Below the pieces are notes generated by a model, which was given only the letters and a program-made list of their open reading frames with translations, ran no database searches and was not told the DNA's origin. Positions 1-6,198 of a DNA stretch of 6,202 nt are shown piece after piece. The position numbers and the translations under genes are program-made. The DNA is from Chloroflexota bacterium (GTDB taxonomy: Bacteria; Chloroflexota; Anaerolineae; 4572-78; J111): NCBI GenBank assembly GCA_003695455.1, contig RFJF01000474.1, positions 1 to 6,202 on the forward strand. The letters run 5' to 3'. Each line of letters opens with the position of its first letter. The first letter of the stretch is position 1.

Positions 1-635
1 CCCAGGACCCCGGCCTGCTGCAAGCCTTTGCCAACGACGAGGATATTCACGCCGCCACCGCCGCCGCCGTGCTGGGCAAACCCATTGACCAGATTGATAA
101 ATACCAGCGCCGCATTGCCAAAGCCGTTAACTTTGGCCTGATTTACGGCCAAACCGCCTTTGGGCTGGCGCAGGGAACCGGCATGAGCCAGCAGGAAGCC
201 CGCGATTTTATTCAGACCTATTTTGAAAAATACCCCGGCGTCAAAACCTACATCGAAGCCACCCAAAAGTTGGCCGCCGAACAGGGCTACGTTTCAACCC
301 TGCTGGGCCGCCGCCGGGACTTCTCTCAACTGGCCGAACTTGGCGGCGCACAACGCGCCCGCGCCGAGCGCGAAGCCATCAACATGCCCATTCAGGGTAC
401 CGCCGCCGATATTATCAAACAAGCGATGATTACCCTGCACGCCGAACTGGCCGCGCAGAAAATGCAAACCCGCATCCTGCTGCAGGTGCACGATGAACTG
501 GTGCTGGAAGCGCCGGAGTCAGAAGCCGCCGCCGCCGCCGAACTGACCCGCCGGGTGATGTCTGGCGCGTTCAAACTGGATGTGCCGCTCAAGGTAGATG
601 TAGAAACAGGCCACAACTGGCTGGAGATGGATTGA
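1..635 (+). CDS. polA: DNA polymerase I (family A), 3' partial
   Basis: This is the C-terminal part of DNA polymerase I, which fills gaps during repair and Okazaki-fragment processing. The reading frame begins at base 3 and is open to the window edge, so the gene is cut off upstream; 210 residues remain. The GTG at base 69 is an internal valine, not a start. Motif B (O-helix) is RRIAKAVNFGLIYGQ at bases 108-152, with the Arg, Lys, Phe and Tyr that bind the incoming dNTP. The Phe is the form that discriminates against dideoxynucleotides. The stretch NMPIQGTAADIIKQAM and motif C (VHDE, bases 486-497, with a catalytic metal-binding Asp) follow, and the end resembles the E. coli C-terminus (DVPLKV..GHNW). 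Motif A, the 5' nuclease domain and any 3'-5' exonuclease domain lie outside the window, so proofreading status is unknown. Identity is very secure. Confidence 0.97.
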   Translation, partial: QDPGLLQAFANDEDIHAATAAAVLGKPIDQIDKYQRRIAKAVNFGLIYGQTAFGLAQGTGMSQQEARDFIQTYFEKYPGVKTYIEATQKLAAEQGYVSTLLGRRRDFSQLAELGGAQRARAEREAINMPIQGTAADIIKQAMITLHAELAAQKMQTRILLQVHDELVLEAPESEAAAAAELTRRVMSGAFKLDVPLKVDVETGHNWLEMD

Positions 636-645
636 GCACCCACTC

Positions 646-2628
646 ATGGACAACTCCGAACCGTTAGATATTTTTGACCAGGAAGACGACGATGAGGATT
701 TCCTGTTTGGGGGAGACTCAACGGCTGATTTTAGCGACGTGCCGCCTCCTGAAATAGATGCCGAACCCCCTGAACCCAAAATTGAAGTAACCGTCAGCGA
801 TGACAAACTGTATGCCTACCTGACTATTTCCCAATCGCCGCCGGTGCCGTACCAGGTTACGGTTGATGATATCTACAACGCCCTGGCCGAGGCTCGGGTT
901 GAGTACGGGGTGTTGCTGGAAAAAATTGACCAGATTGTCAACGACCACGAATATCCCAACCGTGAACTGATTGCTGTGGGCAAACAAATGGTGCCCGGTA
1001 TTGATGGTGAGCTGGAGTACCTTTTTTCTTTGGCCGACGGCGGGCGGCCCAAAGATATGGGCCACTATGTGGACCACTACAATCTGAATCTGGTTGAAAA
1101 CGTAAAAAAAGGGCAAGTGCTGGTCAGAAAAATCCCGCCCCAACCCGGCGAACCGGGGATGTCTGTATTTGGGCAACCACTGCGTGCCCCCCGCGCCAAA
1201 GACGTGCGCCTTCCGGTTGGCAAAGGCACCATGATTTCAGAAGAAAACCCGCTGGAATTGGTGGCTAAAACCGATGGATTTGTACGGCTGGATACCCACT
1301 CGTTCAACCGGGTAGTGGTTGAAGACGTCTTTAAAGTGACCGGTGATGTTGACCTGTCAACCGGGAATCTGGATGTGGAAGGTTCGGTGAATATTCTGGG
1401 GAGCGTGCGCGATGGATTTACCGTCAAATCAACCGGCAGTATCAAAATTTCCGGAGTGATGGAGGGCGGCGTACTGCAAGCCGGCGGCAGCATTGAAGTG
1501 GTGGGCGGCGTAGTGGGCGGCAAGCGGGGGGCAGAACTGACGGCAGAAGATGATATCATTGTAAAATTTGCCGATAACGCCAGAATGACCGCCGGAAACA
1601 ACATCTCCGTGGCAGATGAAGCGCTCAATTGCGAACTTCACGCCGATAAAACCATTGTGGTGGGCGGTCGCGGCAAAGCGTCGGTGGGGGCCATTATTGG
1701 CGGGTTTGTATCTGCCGGGCAAGAAATTCGGGCAGTGAGTATTGGCACCGACGCCGGTATTCTCACCCGCTTGCGGGTGGGCGAGCAACCCGGTCTCATT
1801 GAGCGCCGCCGCAAAATGCAGGCCGATATCAAACAGCACAAAGACAAAATTGCTGAGTTGTCTAACGTCATCAAATCTTTAACCCAGCGACAAAGCGAAC
1901 GCGAAGCGGCTCGCCAGGAGCGCGCTGCCCGCCGTCCGGCGCTCGAAAAACAGCAGTCGGACCTGGCCCAACAGATGCACGCCATTCTGGCCGATGCAGA
2001 ACGGGGCGGAGCAGTTACATCGGCGCGCCAAATTGAGGCGCTGGAAAATGAAATTGAGGAGACCCGCGGCACATTGCGCCGGGTCGAGTCCAGCATTGAA
2101 ACCCTGAAAGAGCGGATTGAGGCTAAAAAGAGCATCGGTGATGTGCTGAAAAACAAAAAAACACTGGAACAATTCCAGGCCGCCCGCCAAAATATGATCA
2201 ACAAACTGTCAGATTTAGAGGGACAACTCGCCCATCGGCGCGCCAACCCCTGGGGCAACCTGCCCTGGGCCACCAGGCGCGAACTGGAGCAACTTCAGGG
2301 CAACATAAAAATGATTCAGGCCCAGCTCAGCAACTTTGATGCAGAAGATGCCACCGACCAGAAAATTGCCGATGCACTAAACCAGTTAACCCAGGAGCGC
2401 GCCACATTGGCTTACGAACTGGATATGTTGCAGCAGGAATTAGAGATGGTCAAAAATGAAATTGAGAAAGTAGCCCAACAAGTGCCTCGCGTGGTGGTTT
2501 CTGACAAACTGTGGGCCGGCTCAGAGGTAATCATCCGCCATCGCCGCCGCCGCTTTACCCGAGACCGCACCGGCGTGCGCATTCAACTTTCTGAAAACGA
2601 CGCGATCATTGCCCTCAATATCAGTTAA
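646..2628 (+). CDS. FapA/DUF342-family polymer-forming protein with long coiled coil
   Basis: A 660-residue cytoplasmic protein of the FapA (formerly DUF342) family. Residues 1-45 are acidic and low in complexity (Asp/Glu/Pro-rich). Residues about 46-130 match the FapA N-terminal domain (ALAEARVEYGVLLEKIDQI, then the iAvGk..vpGiDGelEY pattern), followed by PPQPGEPGMSVFGQPL at 164-179. Residues about 225-378 are Gly/Val-rich short repeats (VTGDVDLSTGNLDVEGSVNI, SVNILGSV, GSIKISGVMEGG, ASVGAIIGGFVSAGQEI) typical of a right-handed beta-helix. Residues about 380-612 are Glu/Gln/Lys/Arg-rich heptad sequence, and a short beta-rich tail with an Arg cluster (RHRRRRF) ends the protein. No signal peptide or membrane helix is visible. 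In Vibrio, FapA affects flagellar assembly at the pole; no flagellar gene is present here, so a scaffold or localisation role is inference. It starts with ATG 10 bases after polA, with only a weak TTGAG ahead, suggesting co-transcription. Confidence 0.9.
   Translation: MDNSEPLDIFDQEDDDEDFLFGGDSTADFSDVPPPEIDAEPPEPKIEVTVSDDKLYAYLTISQSPPVPYQVTVDDIYNALAEARVEYGVLLEKIDQIVNDHEYPNRELIAVGKQMVPGIDGELEYLFSLADGGRPKDMGHYVDHYNLNLVENVKKGQVLVRKIPPQPGEPGMSVFGQPLRAPRAKDVRLPVGKGTMISEENPLELVAKTDGFVRLDTHSFNRVVVEDVFKVTGDVDLSTGNLDVEGSVNILGSVRDGFTVKSTGSIKISGVMEGGVLQAGGSIEVVGGVVGGKRGAELTAEDDIIVKFADNARMTAGNNISVADEALNCELHADKTIVVGGRGKASVGAIIGGFVSAGQEIRAVSIGTDAGILTRLRVGEQPGLIERRRKMQADIKQHKDKIAELSNVIKSLTQRQSEREAARQERAARRPALEKQQSDLAQQMHAILADAERGGAVTSARQIEALENEIEETRGTLRRVESSIETLKERIEAKKSIGDVLKNKKTLEQFQAARQNMINKLSDLEGQLAHRRANPWGNLPWATRRELEQLQGNIKMIQAQLSNFDAEDATDQKIADALNQLTQERATLAYELDMLQQELEMVKNEIEKVAQQVPRVVVSDKLWAGSEVIIRHRRRRFTRDRTGVRIQLSENDAIIALNIS
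2609..2628 (+). other. 20-base overlap between FapA-like and SGNH genes
   Basis: The FapA-like gene ends with TAA at 2626-2628, while the next gene appears to begin with TTG at 2609 in another frame. This is compatible with translational coupling by re-initiating ribosomes, which would compensate for the poor start codon and weak ribosome binding site. The start is a prediction; CTG at 2630 would remove the overlap but is a rarer start codon. Confidence 0.55.
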
Positions 2629-3880
2629 CCTGTCCAAACGAACCATTTTTATAATTGGATTGTTGTTGATTGCCGCAGGGTTGCTGGCAAACTCCACCCT
2701 GCTGGCTGCGCTCTTTTCCCCCGATGGTGAACTCAGCCGCCGCAGTGTGCTGCTGATTGGCCTGTTTGATGTGGCGCTGGTGGGGGCCGGGCTGGTGCTG
2801 GTGGTCAGTCGCTCTTTTGCCACGCTGTTCAATGTGCTGGTGGGGCTGATTTTCACACTTCTCCTGCTGTGGGGGCTGGACAGGGTACTCTTTTACCGCC
2901 TCAACCATCGCCCGCTGCCTGCCGCCTCGTCGTCTGCCGAACCCGCCGAGCCTGTTCCGCCGCCGCCCCATTTTGAAGGTAGTTACACCGACAACTATTT
3001 TCAGGATGATCCCTTGTTGGGCTACAAACCCCGCCCTTCGGCGCAGGTTGAATCCATCAAAAAAGCCGGCGACGAGGTGATTTACCACGTCACCTACACC
3101 ACCGACGAATTCAGCCGCCGGGTCACGCCGCAAAGTCACCCGGAACGCCGCCAAAAATTTATCCTCTTTTTTGGCGATAGTTTTACCTTTGGCGAAGGCG
3201 TGAATGACAATGAAACCCTGCCCGCCTACACCGCGCAACTTGCCCCCGATTATCACGCCTACAACTACGGCTTCAGCGGCTACGGCCCCCAGCAAATGCT
3301 GTCCAAACTGCAAAGCGGCACGCTGCCGGCGGAAATTCCCCAATCAGACGGCATTGGCGTGTACGTTTTTATTGATGCCCACGTAGAGCGGGCCATTGGC
3401 TCAATGTATGTGTACAATGCCTGGGGCGCAGATATGCCCTACTACACCGTCAACTGGCGCGGCCAACTGGAACGGCGGGGTACGTTTCGCTCCGGACGGC
3501 CCTTTATTTCCGCGCTGTACGAAGGATTGGCCCAAACCGAGTTTGCCCGCTACACTCACCTGAATATTCCCGGCACACTGCGCGCCCAACACTACCGGCT
3601 GACCGCGCAAATCATTGCCGCTGCCCGCGATGAATTTAGCCGCCAATATCCCGGCAGCCCTTTTTACGTGCTGGTTTACCCAGATGAAGGCGACTATTTT
3701 GAAAGCATCAATCCGTATTTTGAGGAATTTGGCCTCCGCATTCTCAATTACGACGAGTGGCTCAAGCTGGACGTTGGCCAGGGTACGGCCTTTCACGGTG
3801 ACGGGCACCCCACCGGCAAAGCCCACCGGCAGGTTGCCGGCTGGCTGGCGCTGGATTTGGGCCTTGCTGATGGCAAATAG
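2609..3880 (+). CDS. Membrane-anchored SGNH/GDSL-hydrolase-like protein
   Basis: A 423-residue protein with three predicted membrane helices (about 12-36, 46-66, 70-95), a Pro/Ala/Ser-rich linker (about 103-120) and a C-terminal SGNH-type domain. Block I is FFGDSFTFGEG with GDS at residues 189-191, Ser191 being the likely nucleophile. A block II-like Gly lies in NYGFSGYG (219-226). Block V is DGHPTGKAH with Asp398 and His400. The usual block III GxND is absent; the equivalent strand reads VFIDAHVERA (253-262). Family members remove or transfer acyl groups on carbohydrates, lipids or cell-envelope polymers; the substrate here is unknown. Lys10-Arg11 before helix 1 suggests N-in, so three helices would place the hydrolase domain outside the membrane. 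The TTG start overlaps the preceding gene by 20 bases. I chose it because no in-frame ATG or GTG occurs between the upstream stop at 2528 and helix 1; Shine-Dalgarno support is weak. Confidence 0.83.
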   Translation: MPSISVNLSKRTIFIIGLLLIAAGLLANSTLLAALFSPDGELSRRSVLLIGLFDVALVGAGLVLVVSRSFATLFNVLVGLIFTLLLLWGLDRVLFYRLNHRPLPAASSSAEPAEPVPPPPHFEGSYTDNYFQDDPLLGYKPRPSAQVESIKKAGDEVIYHVTYTTDEFSRRVTPQSHPERRQKFILFFGDSFTFGEGVNDNETLPAYTAQLAPDYHAYNYGFSGYGPQQMLSKLQSGTLPAEIPQSDGIGVYVFIDAHVERAIGSMYVYNAWGADMPYYTVNWRGQLERRGTFRSGRPFISALYEGLAQTEFARYTHLNIPGTLRAQHYRLTAQIIAAARDEFSRQYPGSPFYVLVYPDEGDYFESINPYFEEFGLRILNYDEWLKLDVGQGTAFHGDGHPTGKAHRQVAGWLALDLGLADGK

Positions 3881-3887
3881 CAAAGTG

Positions 3888-3897
3888 TGTGCGCACA
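3888..3897. promoter_or_regulatory. Perfect 10-bp palindrome upstream of MNT promoter
   Basis: TGTGCGCACA is a perfect inverted repeat lying one base upstream of the inferred -35 region. Its position suits an operator for autoregulation of the MNT/HEPN unit or for another dimeric repressor, but it is short and occurs once, and neither encoded protein has an obvious DNA-binding domain. It also contains the alternative GTG start (3889) of the MNT reading frame. Confidence 0.35.
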
Positions 3898-3898
3898 A

Positions 3899-3927
3899 TT
3901 CGCCACCAGCAAAAATTGGTTTATAAT
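3899..3927 (+). promoter_or_regulatory. Sigma-70-type promoter for the MNT/HEPN unit
   Basis: A perfect TATAAT -10 box lies at 3922-3927 in the longest gene-free gap of the window (53 bases). A weak -35 candidate, TTCGCC (three of six matches to TTGACA), lies 17 bases upstream at 3899-3904. A transcript starting seven bases after the -10 box would begin at or beside the A of the ATG at 3934, predicting a leaderless or nearly leaderless mRNA. The absence of any Shine-Dalgarno ahead of that ATG agrees with this. The -10 box is clear; the rest is inference. Confidence 0.6.
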
Positions 3928-3933
3928 TTTGAT

Positions 3934-4296
3934 ATGGAAAATCAACGGGCCAAACAACTATCTCAAACGCTCTCCGCTGTGTTAGACACGCTGATTCACC
4001 AATATCAGCCGGAAAAAATAATTCTTTTTGGTTCTGCGGCGGCGGGTGCGCCTGCAAGCTGGAGTGATCTGGACCTGGTTATTATTAAGAATACACCGCT
4101 TCCATTTTTGCAGCGTTCAAAAGAGGTAGCTCTGCTCTGCCGCGCGCCTGTTGGCGTAGACTTTTTGGTTTACACCCCCGACGAATTTGAAACAATGATG
4201 GCAGAAAACAACGTTTTTATTGTTGAAGAAGTGTTGGGCAAGGGGAAAGTTTTGTATGAACACCCAGCCGCTAAAATGGCTACAGCGCGCCACTGA
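3934..4296 (+). CDS. MntA-like minimal nucleotidyltransferase (putative antitoxin)
   Basis: A 120-residue protein of the minimal nucleotidyltransferase (MNT) branch of the DNA polymerase beta superfamily. The active-site signature is exact: Gly33-Ser34, ten residues, then Asp45-Leu-Asp47 (GSX10DXD), with a third acidic residue at Asp76 in GVDFLVYTPDEFE. All three metal-binding carboxylates are therefore present and the enzyme should be active. Studied MntA antitoxins transfer AMP from ATP to a tyrosine of the partner HEPN toxin, silencing its RNase activity. I chose ATG 3934 over the upstream in-frame GTG 3889 because the fold begins about 25 residues after the ATG and a TATAAT box lies between the two starts. 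The gene's 3' end overlaps the HEPN gene by 41 bases. Hand-counted GC is about 46% over 3961-4260, against 57% over 3541-3840. Antitoxin function is inferred from family and pairing. Confidence 0.88.
   Translation: MENQRAKQLSQTLSAVLDTLIHQYQPEKIILFGSAAAGAPASWSDLDLVIIKNTPLPFLQRSKEVALLCRAPVGVDFLVYTPDEFETMMAENNVFIVEEVLGKGKVLYEHPAAKMATARH
4241..4246 (+). promoter_or_regulatory. Ribosome binding site of the HEPN gene
   Basis: AGGGGA sits nine bases before ATG 4256 and decides that start over the in-frame TTG codons at 4220 and 4223, which lack a comparable motif. It lies inside the MNT coding sequence. It is the clearest Shine-Dalgarno of the window, so the HEPN gene can be translated independently of its upstream partner. 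Confidence 0.7.
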
Positions 4297-4654
4297 CGAT
4301 CTGGCTGTGGCCCGGTTGGTTCTTGAGGAAGACTACGCGGCCCACGCCTGCTTTCTGGCGCAGCAGTGTATGGAAAAATCTTTAAAAGCCTTCTTGCTCT
4401 ACAAACAAAATCGCTACCCACGAACTCACAAACTGGTTGACTTGCTTACCGTTTGCCGCCAACTGGATAACCGGTGGAACGATTTTTTTGATGATTGTAT
4501 TGTGGTTGATCAATACTACATCCCCACCCGTTACCCCGATGCTATACCCGGCGGGCTGCCCGAAGGTTTGCCCGCGGCAGCAGAGGCCGCCGAATCTATT
4601 GCATCTGCTGAACGCCTCTTGCAATTTGCTGTAACACTCATTCCCGCGCAATGA
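4256..4654 (+). CDS. HEPN-domain protein (putative HepT-like RNase toxin)
   Basis: A 132-residue all-helical HEPN protein of the PF05168 type. Visible family features, in order, are WLQRATDDLAVARLVLE (8-24), the Ala-rich helix HACFLAQQCMEKSLKAFLL (30-48), the RX4H segment NRYPRTHKL with Arg53 and His58, and the YYIPTRYPDAIPGG segment (87-100). RX4-6H is the metal-independent ribonuclease motif of HEPN proteins. Well-studied HepT toxins read RX4HXY, whose Tyr is AMPylated by MntA; here the Tyr position is Leu60. Length is normal for the family. It overlaps the MNT gene by 41 bases and its TGA forms ATGA with the next start, so all three are probably one operon. Nuclease activity is inference: many PF05168 HEPN/MNT pairs are untested and could serve another regulatory role. 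Confidence 0.87.
   Translation: MNTQPLKWLQRATDDLAVARLVLEEDYAAHACFLAQQCMEKSLKAFLLYKQNRYPRTHKLVDLLTVCRQLDNRWNDFFDDCIVVDQYYIPTRYPDAIPGGLPEGLPAAAEAAESIASAERLLQFAVTLIPAQ
4651..4654 (+). other. ATGA stop-start overlap, HEPN to glycoside hydrolase
   Basis: ATG (4651-4653) of the glycoside hydrolase overlaps TGA (4652-4654) of the HEPN gene. No Shine-Dalgarno is seen in the preceding 20 bases, so translation probably depends on termination-reinitiation after the HEPN gene. Confidence 0.75.
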
Positions 4655-6198
4655 ATTTACTTACGCCGATAAAAATTTTCTGGCGCCCAGCCTTTTTTTT
4701 GTGCCTGTTGGGTTTGTGGCTGGCCGGGTCAAAAACCCTGCTTTTGGCGCAAAACCCCACGCCCGACCCCCGCTTTGGCCTGGTTCAAACCTTCGATGAT
4801 TTTCCCGCCGCCGCCGAATCCGGTGCCGGCTACACCCGCATCAAACTGTACTGGGATATCATCCAGCCGGACGGGCCGGATAGCTGGGCGCCGTCCAACG
4901 TGCCGGACCCGCTGCTTGAGGCCGATTTGGCCGCCGGGCGGCAGGTGGTCGGCCTGATTGTGCGCACCCCGGCCTGGGCCGCAGACCCAACAAACCCCGC
5001 CAATGACCCGCAGCACCCCTCGGCCAAAGATGTGCCGCAAATGGATGCCTGGGCGGCGTTTGTGCGCAAGCTGGTAAAACAGTATCGGGGCCGCATCCAT
5101 CACTGGATAATCTGGAACGAACCCGACGTGTGGGACCCCAATCACCCCGGCAGCACGTGGAACGGCTCGGAGGATGATTTTATTGAGCTGCACAAAACCG
5201 CCTACTTTGCCATCAAATCCGTAGACCCCTCAATGAAGGTCTATCTGACCGGCCTCACCTACTGGTGGGATGACGAATACGACCGCGAACAGTATCTGGA
5301 GCGCCTGCTCAGGCGGCTCAAGGCCGACCCCGACGCGGCCAAACATAATTATTATTTTGACGGCGTAAATTATCATCTGTACTACAAGCCGCACCAGATT
5401 TACGATGTACTGACCGATATCCGTGCTTTGCTGAACCGTTACGGCTTTGCCGATAAAGCCATTTGGCTCAACGAAACCAACGCCCCGCCCAGCAGTGACC
5501 CGCAGGAGCCGCCCCACCGCGAGCCGCGCTTTAAAGCATCGCTGGAGGAGCAGGCTGCTTTTATGTTGCAGGTTCACGCTATGGCCTTTGCCGCCGGCGC
5601 AGAACGGGTGCAGGTTTACAAACTGTACAACAGCACCGAACACCCGGAGGATGTGCAGCCTTTTGGCTTGCTGCGCGGCGATAAATCGCGCCGGCCTGCC
5701 TTTGATTCTTACAAGCTGGTTACAAAATATCTGGGGGGATTTGAGAGCGTGCGGTTGTTTGAACAGGGGGATGTGGCTGTGGTCATCTTCAAGCGCCCTG
5801 CCGATACGGTGAGCGTTATTTGGAACTGGGCGCACGAACCGCGCCACGCCACGTTGAACGCCATTGCCTCGCAGGCCCAACTGATTGACCAGGCAGGCCA
5901 CGCCACAACCTTACAGGCAGAGCGGGGCAAATACACGCTGGATCTGCCGGCTGCCCCCTGCACAGACGGCGCTTGTTTTATTGGCGGGCTAACATTTTTA
6001 ATTGTTGAGCCGGGCTTGCCGGACCAGCGCAATCCACTGGCGGTTGTGCCAACAGTTACGCCAACCCCCACGCCAATTCCCAACCCGGTGCAGGTGTTGG
6101 CCGTATCGCCGCGCCGCCAATCGGCGTTTTGGGGAATATACCTGATGAGCATGCTGGCGGTTGGCGGCGGGTTGTGGTGGTTTTGGCGGCGCAATTAA
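4651..6198 (+). CDS. Secreted, membrane-tethered clan-A glycoside hydrolase
   Basis: A 515-residue exported enzyme. Residues 1-33 form a signal peptide or anchor (Lys8, Arg12, then a hydrophobic core ending near LLLAQ). Residues about 41-360 look like a (beta/alpha)8 glycosidase of clan GH-A: HWIIWNEPDVWD places the general acid/base at Glu157, the strand-6 motif VNYHLYY has His242 and Tyr244, and IWLNETNAPP gives Glu275 as nucleophile. Spacing and motifs resemble GH5/GH39-like cellulase-family glycosidases, but I cannot assign a family or substrate. Residues about 366-455 form a small beta-rich domain with Cys437 and Cys442, a possible disulfide. A Pro/Thr linker (467-478) leads to a membrane helix (about 492-511) and the terminal WRRN, leaving the catalytic domain outside the cell. 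The start overlaps the HEPN stop. GC is about 66% over 4801-5100, much higher than in the MNT/HEPN pair. Confidence 0.88.
   Translation: MNLLTPIKIFWRPAFFLCLLGLWLAGSKTLLLAQNPTPDPRFGLVQTFDDFPAAAESGAGYTRIKLYWDIIQPDGPDSWAPSNVPDPLLEADLAAGRQVVGLIVRTPAWAADPTNPANDPQHPSAKDVPQMDAWAAFVRKLVKQYRGRIHHWIIWNEPDVWDPNHPGSTWNGSEDDFIELHKTAYFAIKSVDPSMKVYLTGLTYWWDDEYDREQYLERLLRRLKADPDAAKHNYYFDGVNYHLYYKPHQIYDVLTDIRALLNRYGFADKAIWLNETNAPPSSDPQEPPHREPRFKASLEEQAAFMLQVHAMAFAAGAERVQVYKLYNSTEHPEDVQPFGLLRGDKSRRPAFDSYKLVTKYLGGFESVRLFEQGDVAVVIFKRPADTVSVIWNWAHEPRHATLNAIASQAQLIDQAGHATTLQAERGKYTLDLPAAPCTDGACFIGGLTFLIVEPGLPDQRNPLAVVPTVTPTPTPIPNPVQVLAVSPRRQSAFWGIYLMSMLAVGGGLWWFWRRN

Noticed and set aside
49..70. GCC-rich trinucleotide run near the start of the window, and a similar one at 526-541
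   Set aside because: Both are alanine codon runs within the polA frame and not independent repeats.
1638..2273. A 211-residue minus-strand open frame opposite the coiled coil of the FapA-like gene
   Set aside because: Its Ser/Arg/Cys-rich translation is typical of a shadow of Glu/Gln/Arg-rich coding sequence.
2621..3343. A 240-residue minus-strand open frame opposite the SGNH gene
   Set aside because: It mirrors a gene with clear membrane helices and SGNH motifs, and its own translation shows no recognisable domain. Long antisense frames are expected in GC-rich DNA.
3905..3930. ACCA/TGGT inverted repeat followed by a T-rich stretch, as a terminator of the SGNH gene
   Set aside because: The stem is only four pairs with an A-rich loop, and the T-rich stretch is the TATAAT promoter region.
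3889..3933. GTG 3889 as the start of the nucleotidyltransferase
   Set aside because: It would add 15 residues (MRTIRHQQ...) before the conserved fold, lacks a Shine-Dalgarno and would place the TATAAT box inside the gene.
4551..4575. GCGGGC/GCCCGC hairpin at the end of the HEPN gene
   Set aside because: A six-pair stem with a 13-base loop and no T tract, lying inside coding sequence for the repeated peptide GLPEGLPAA; not a terminator.
5230..5901. A 223-residue minus-strand open frame opposite the glycosidase
   Set aside because: The plus strand carries both catalytic motifs in frame; the antisense product shows no domain.
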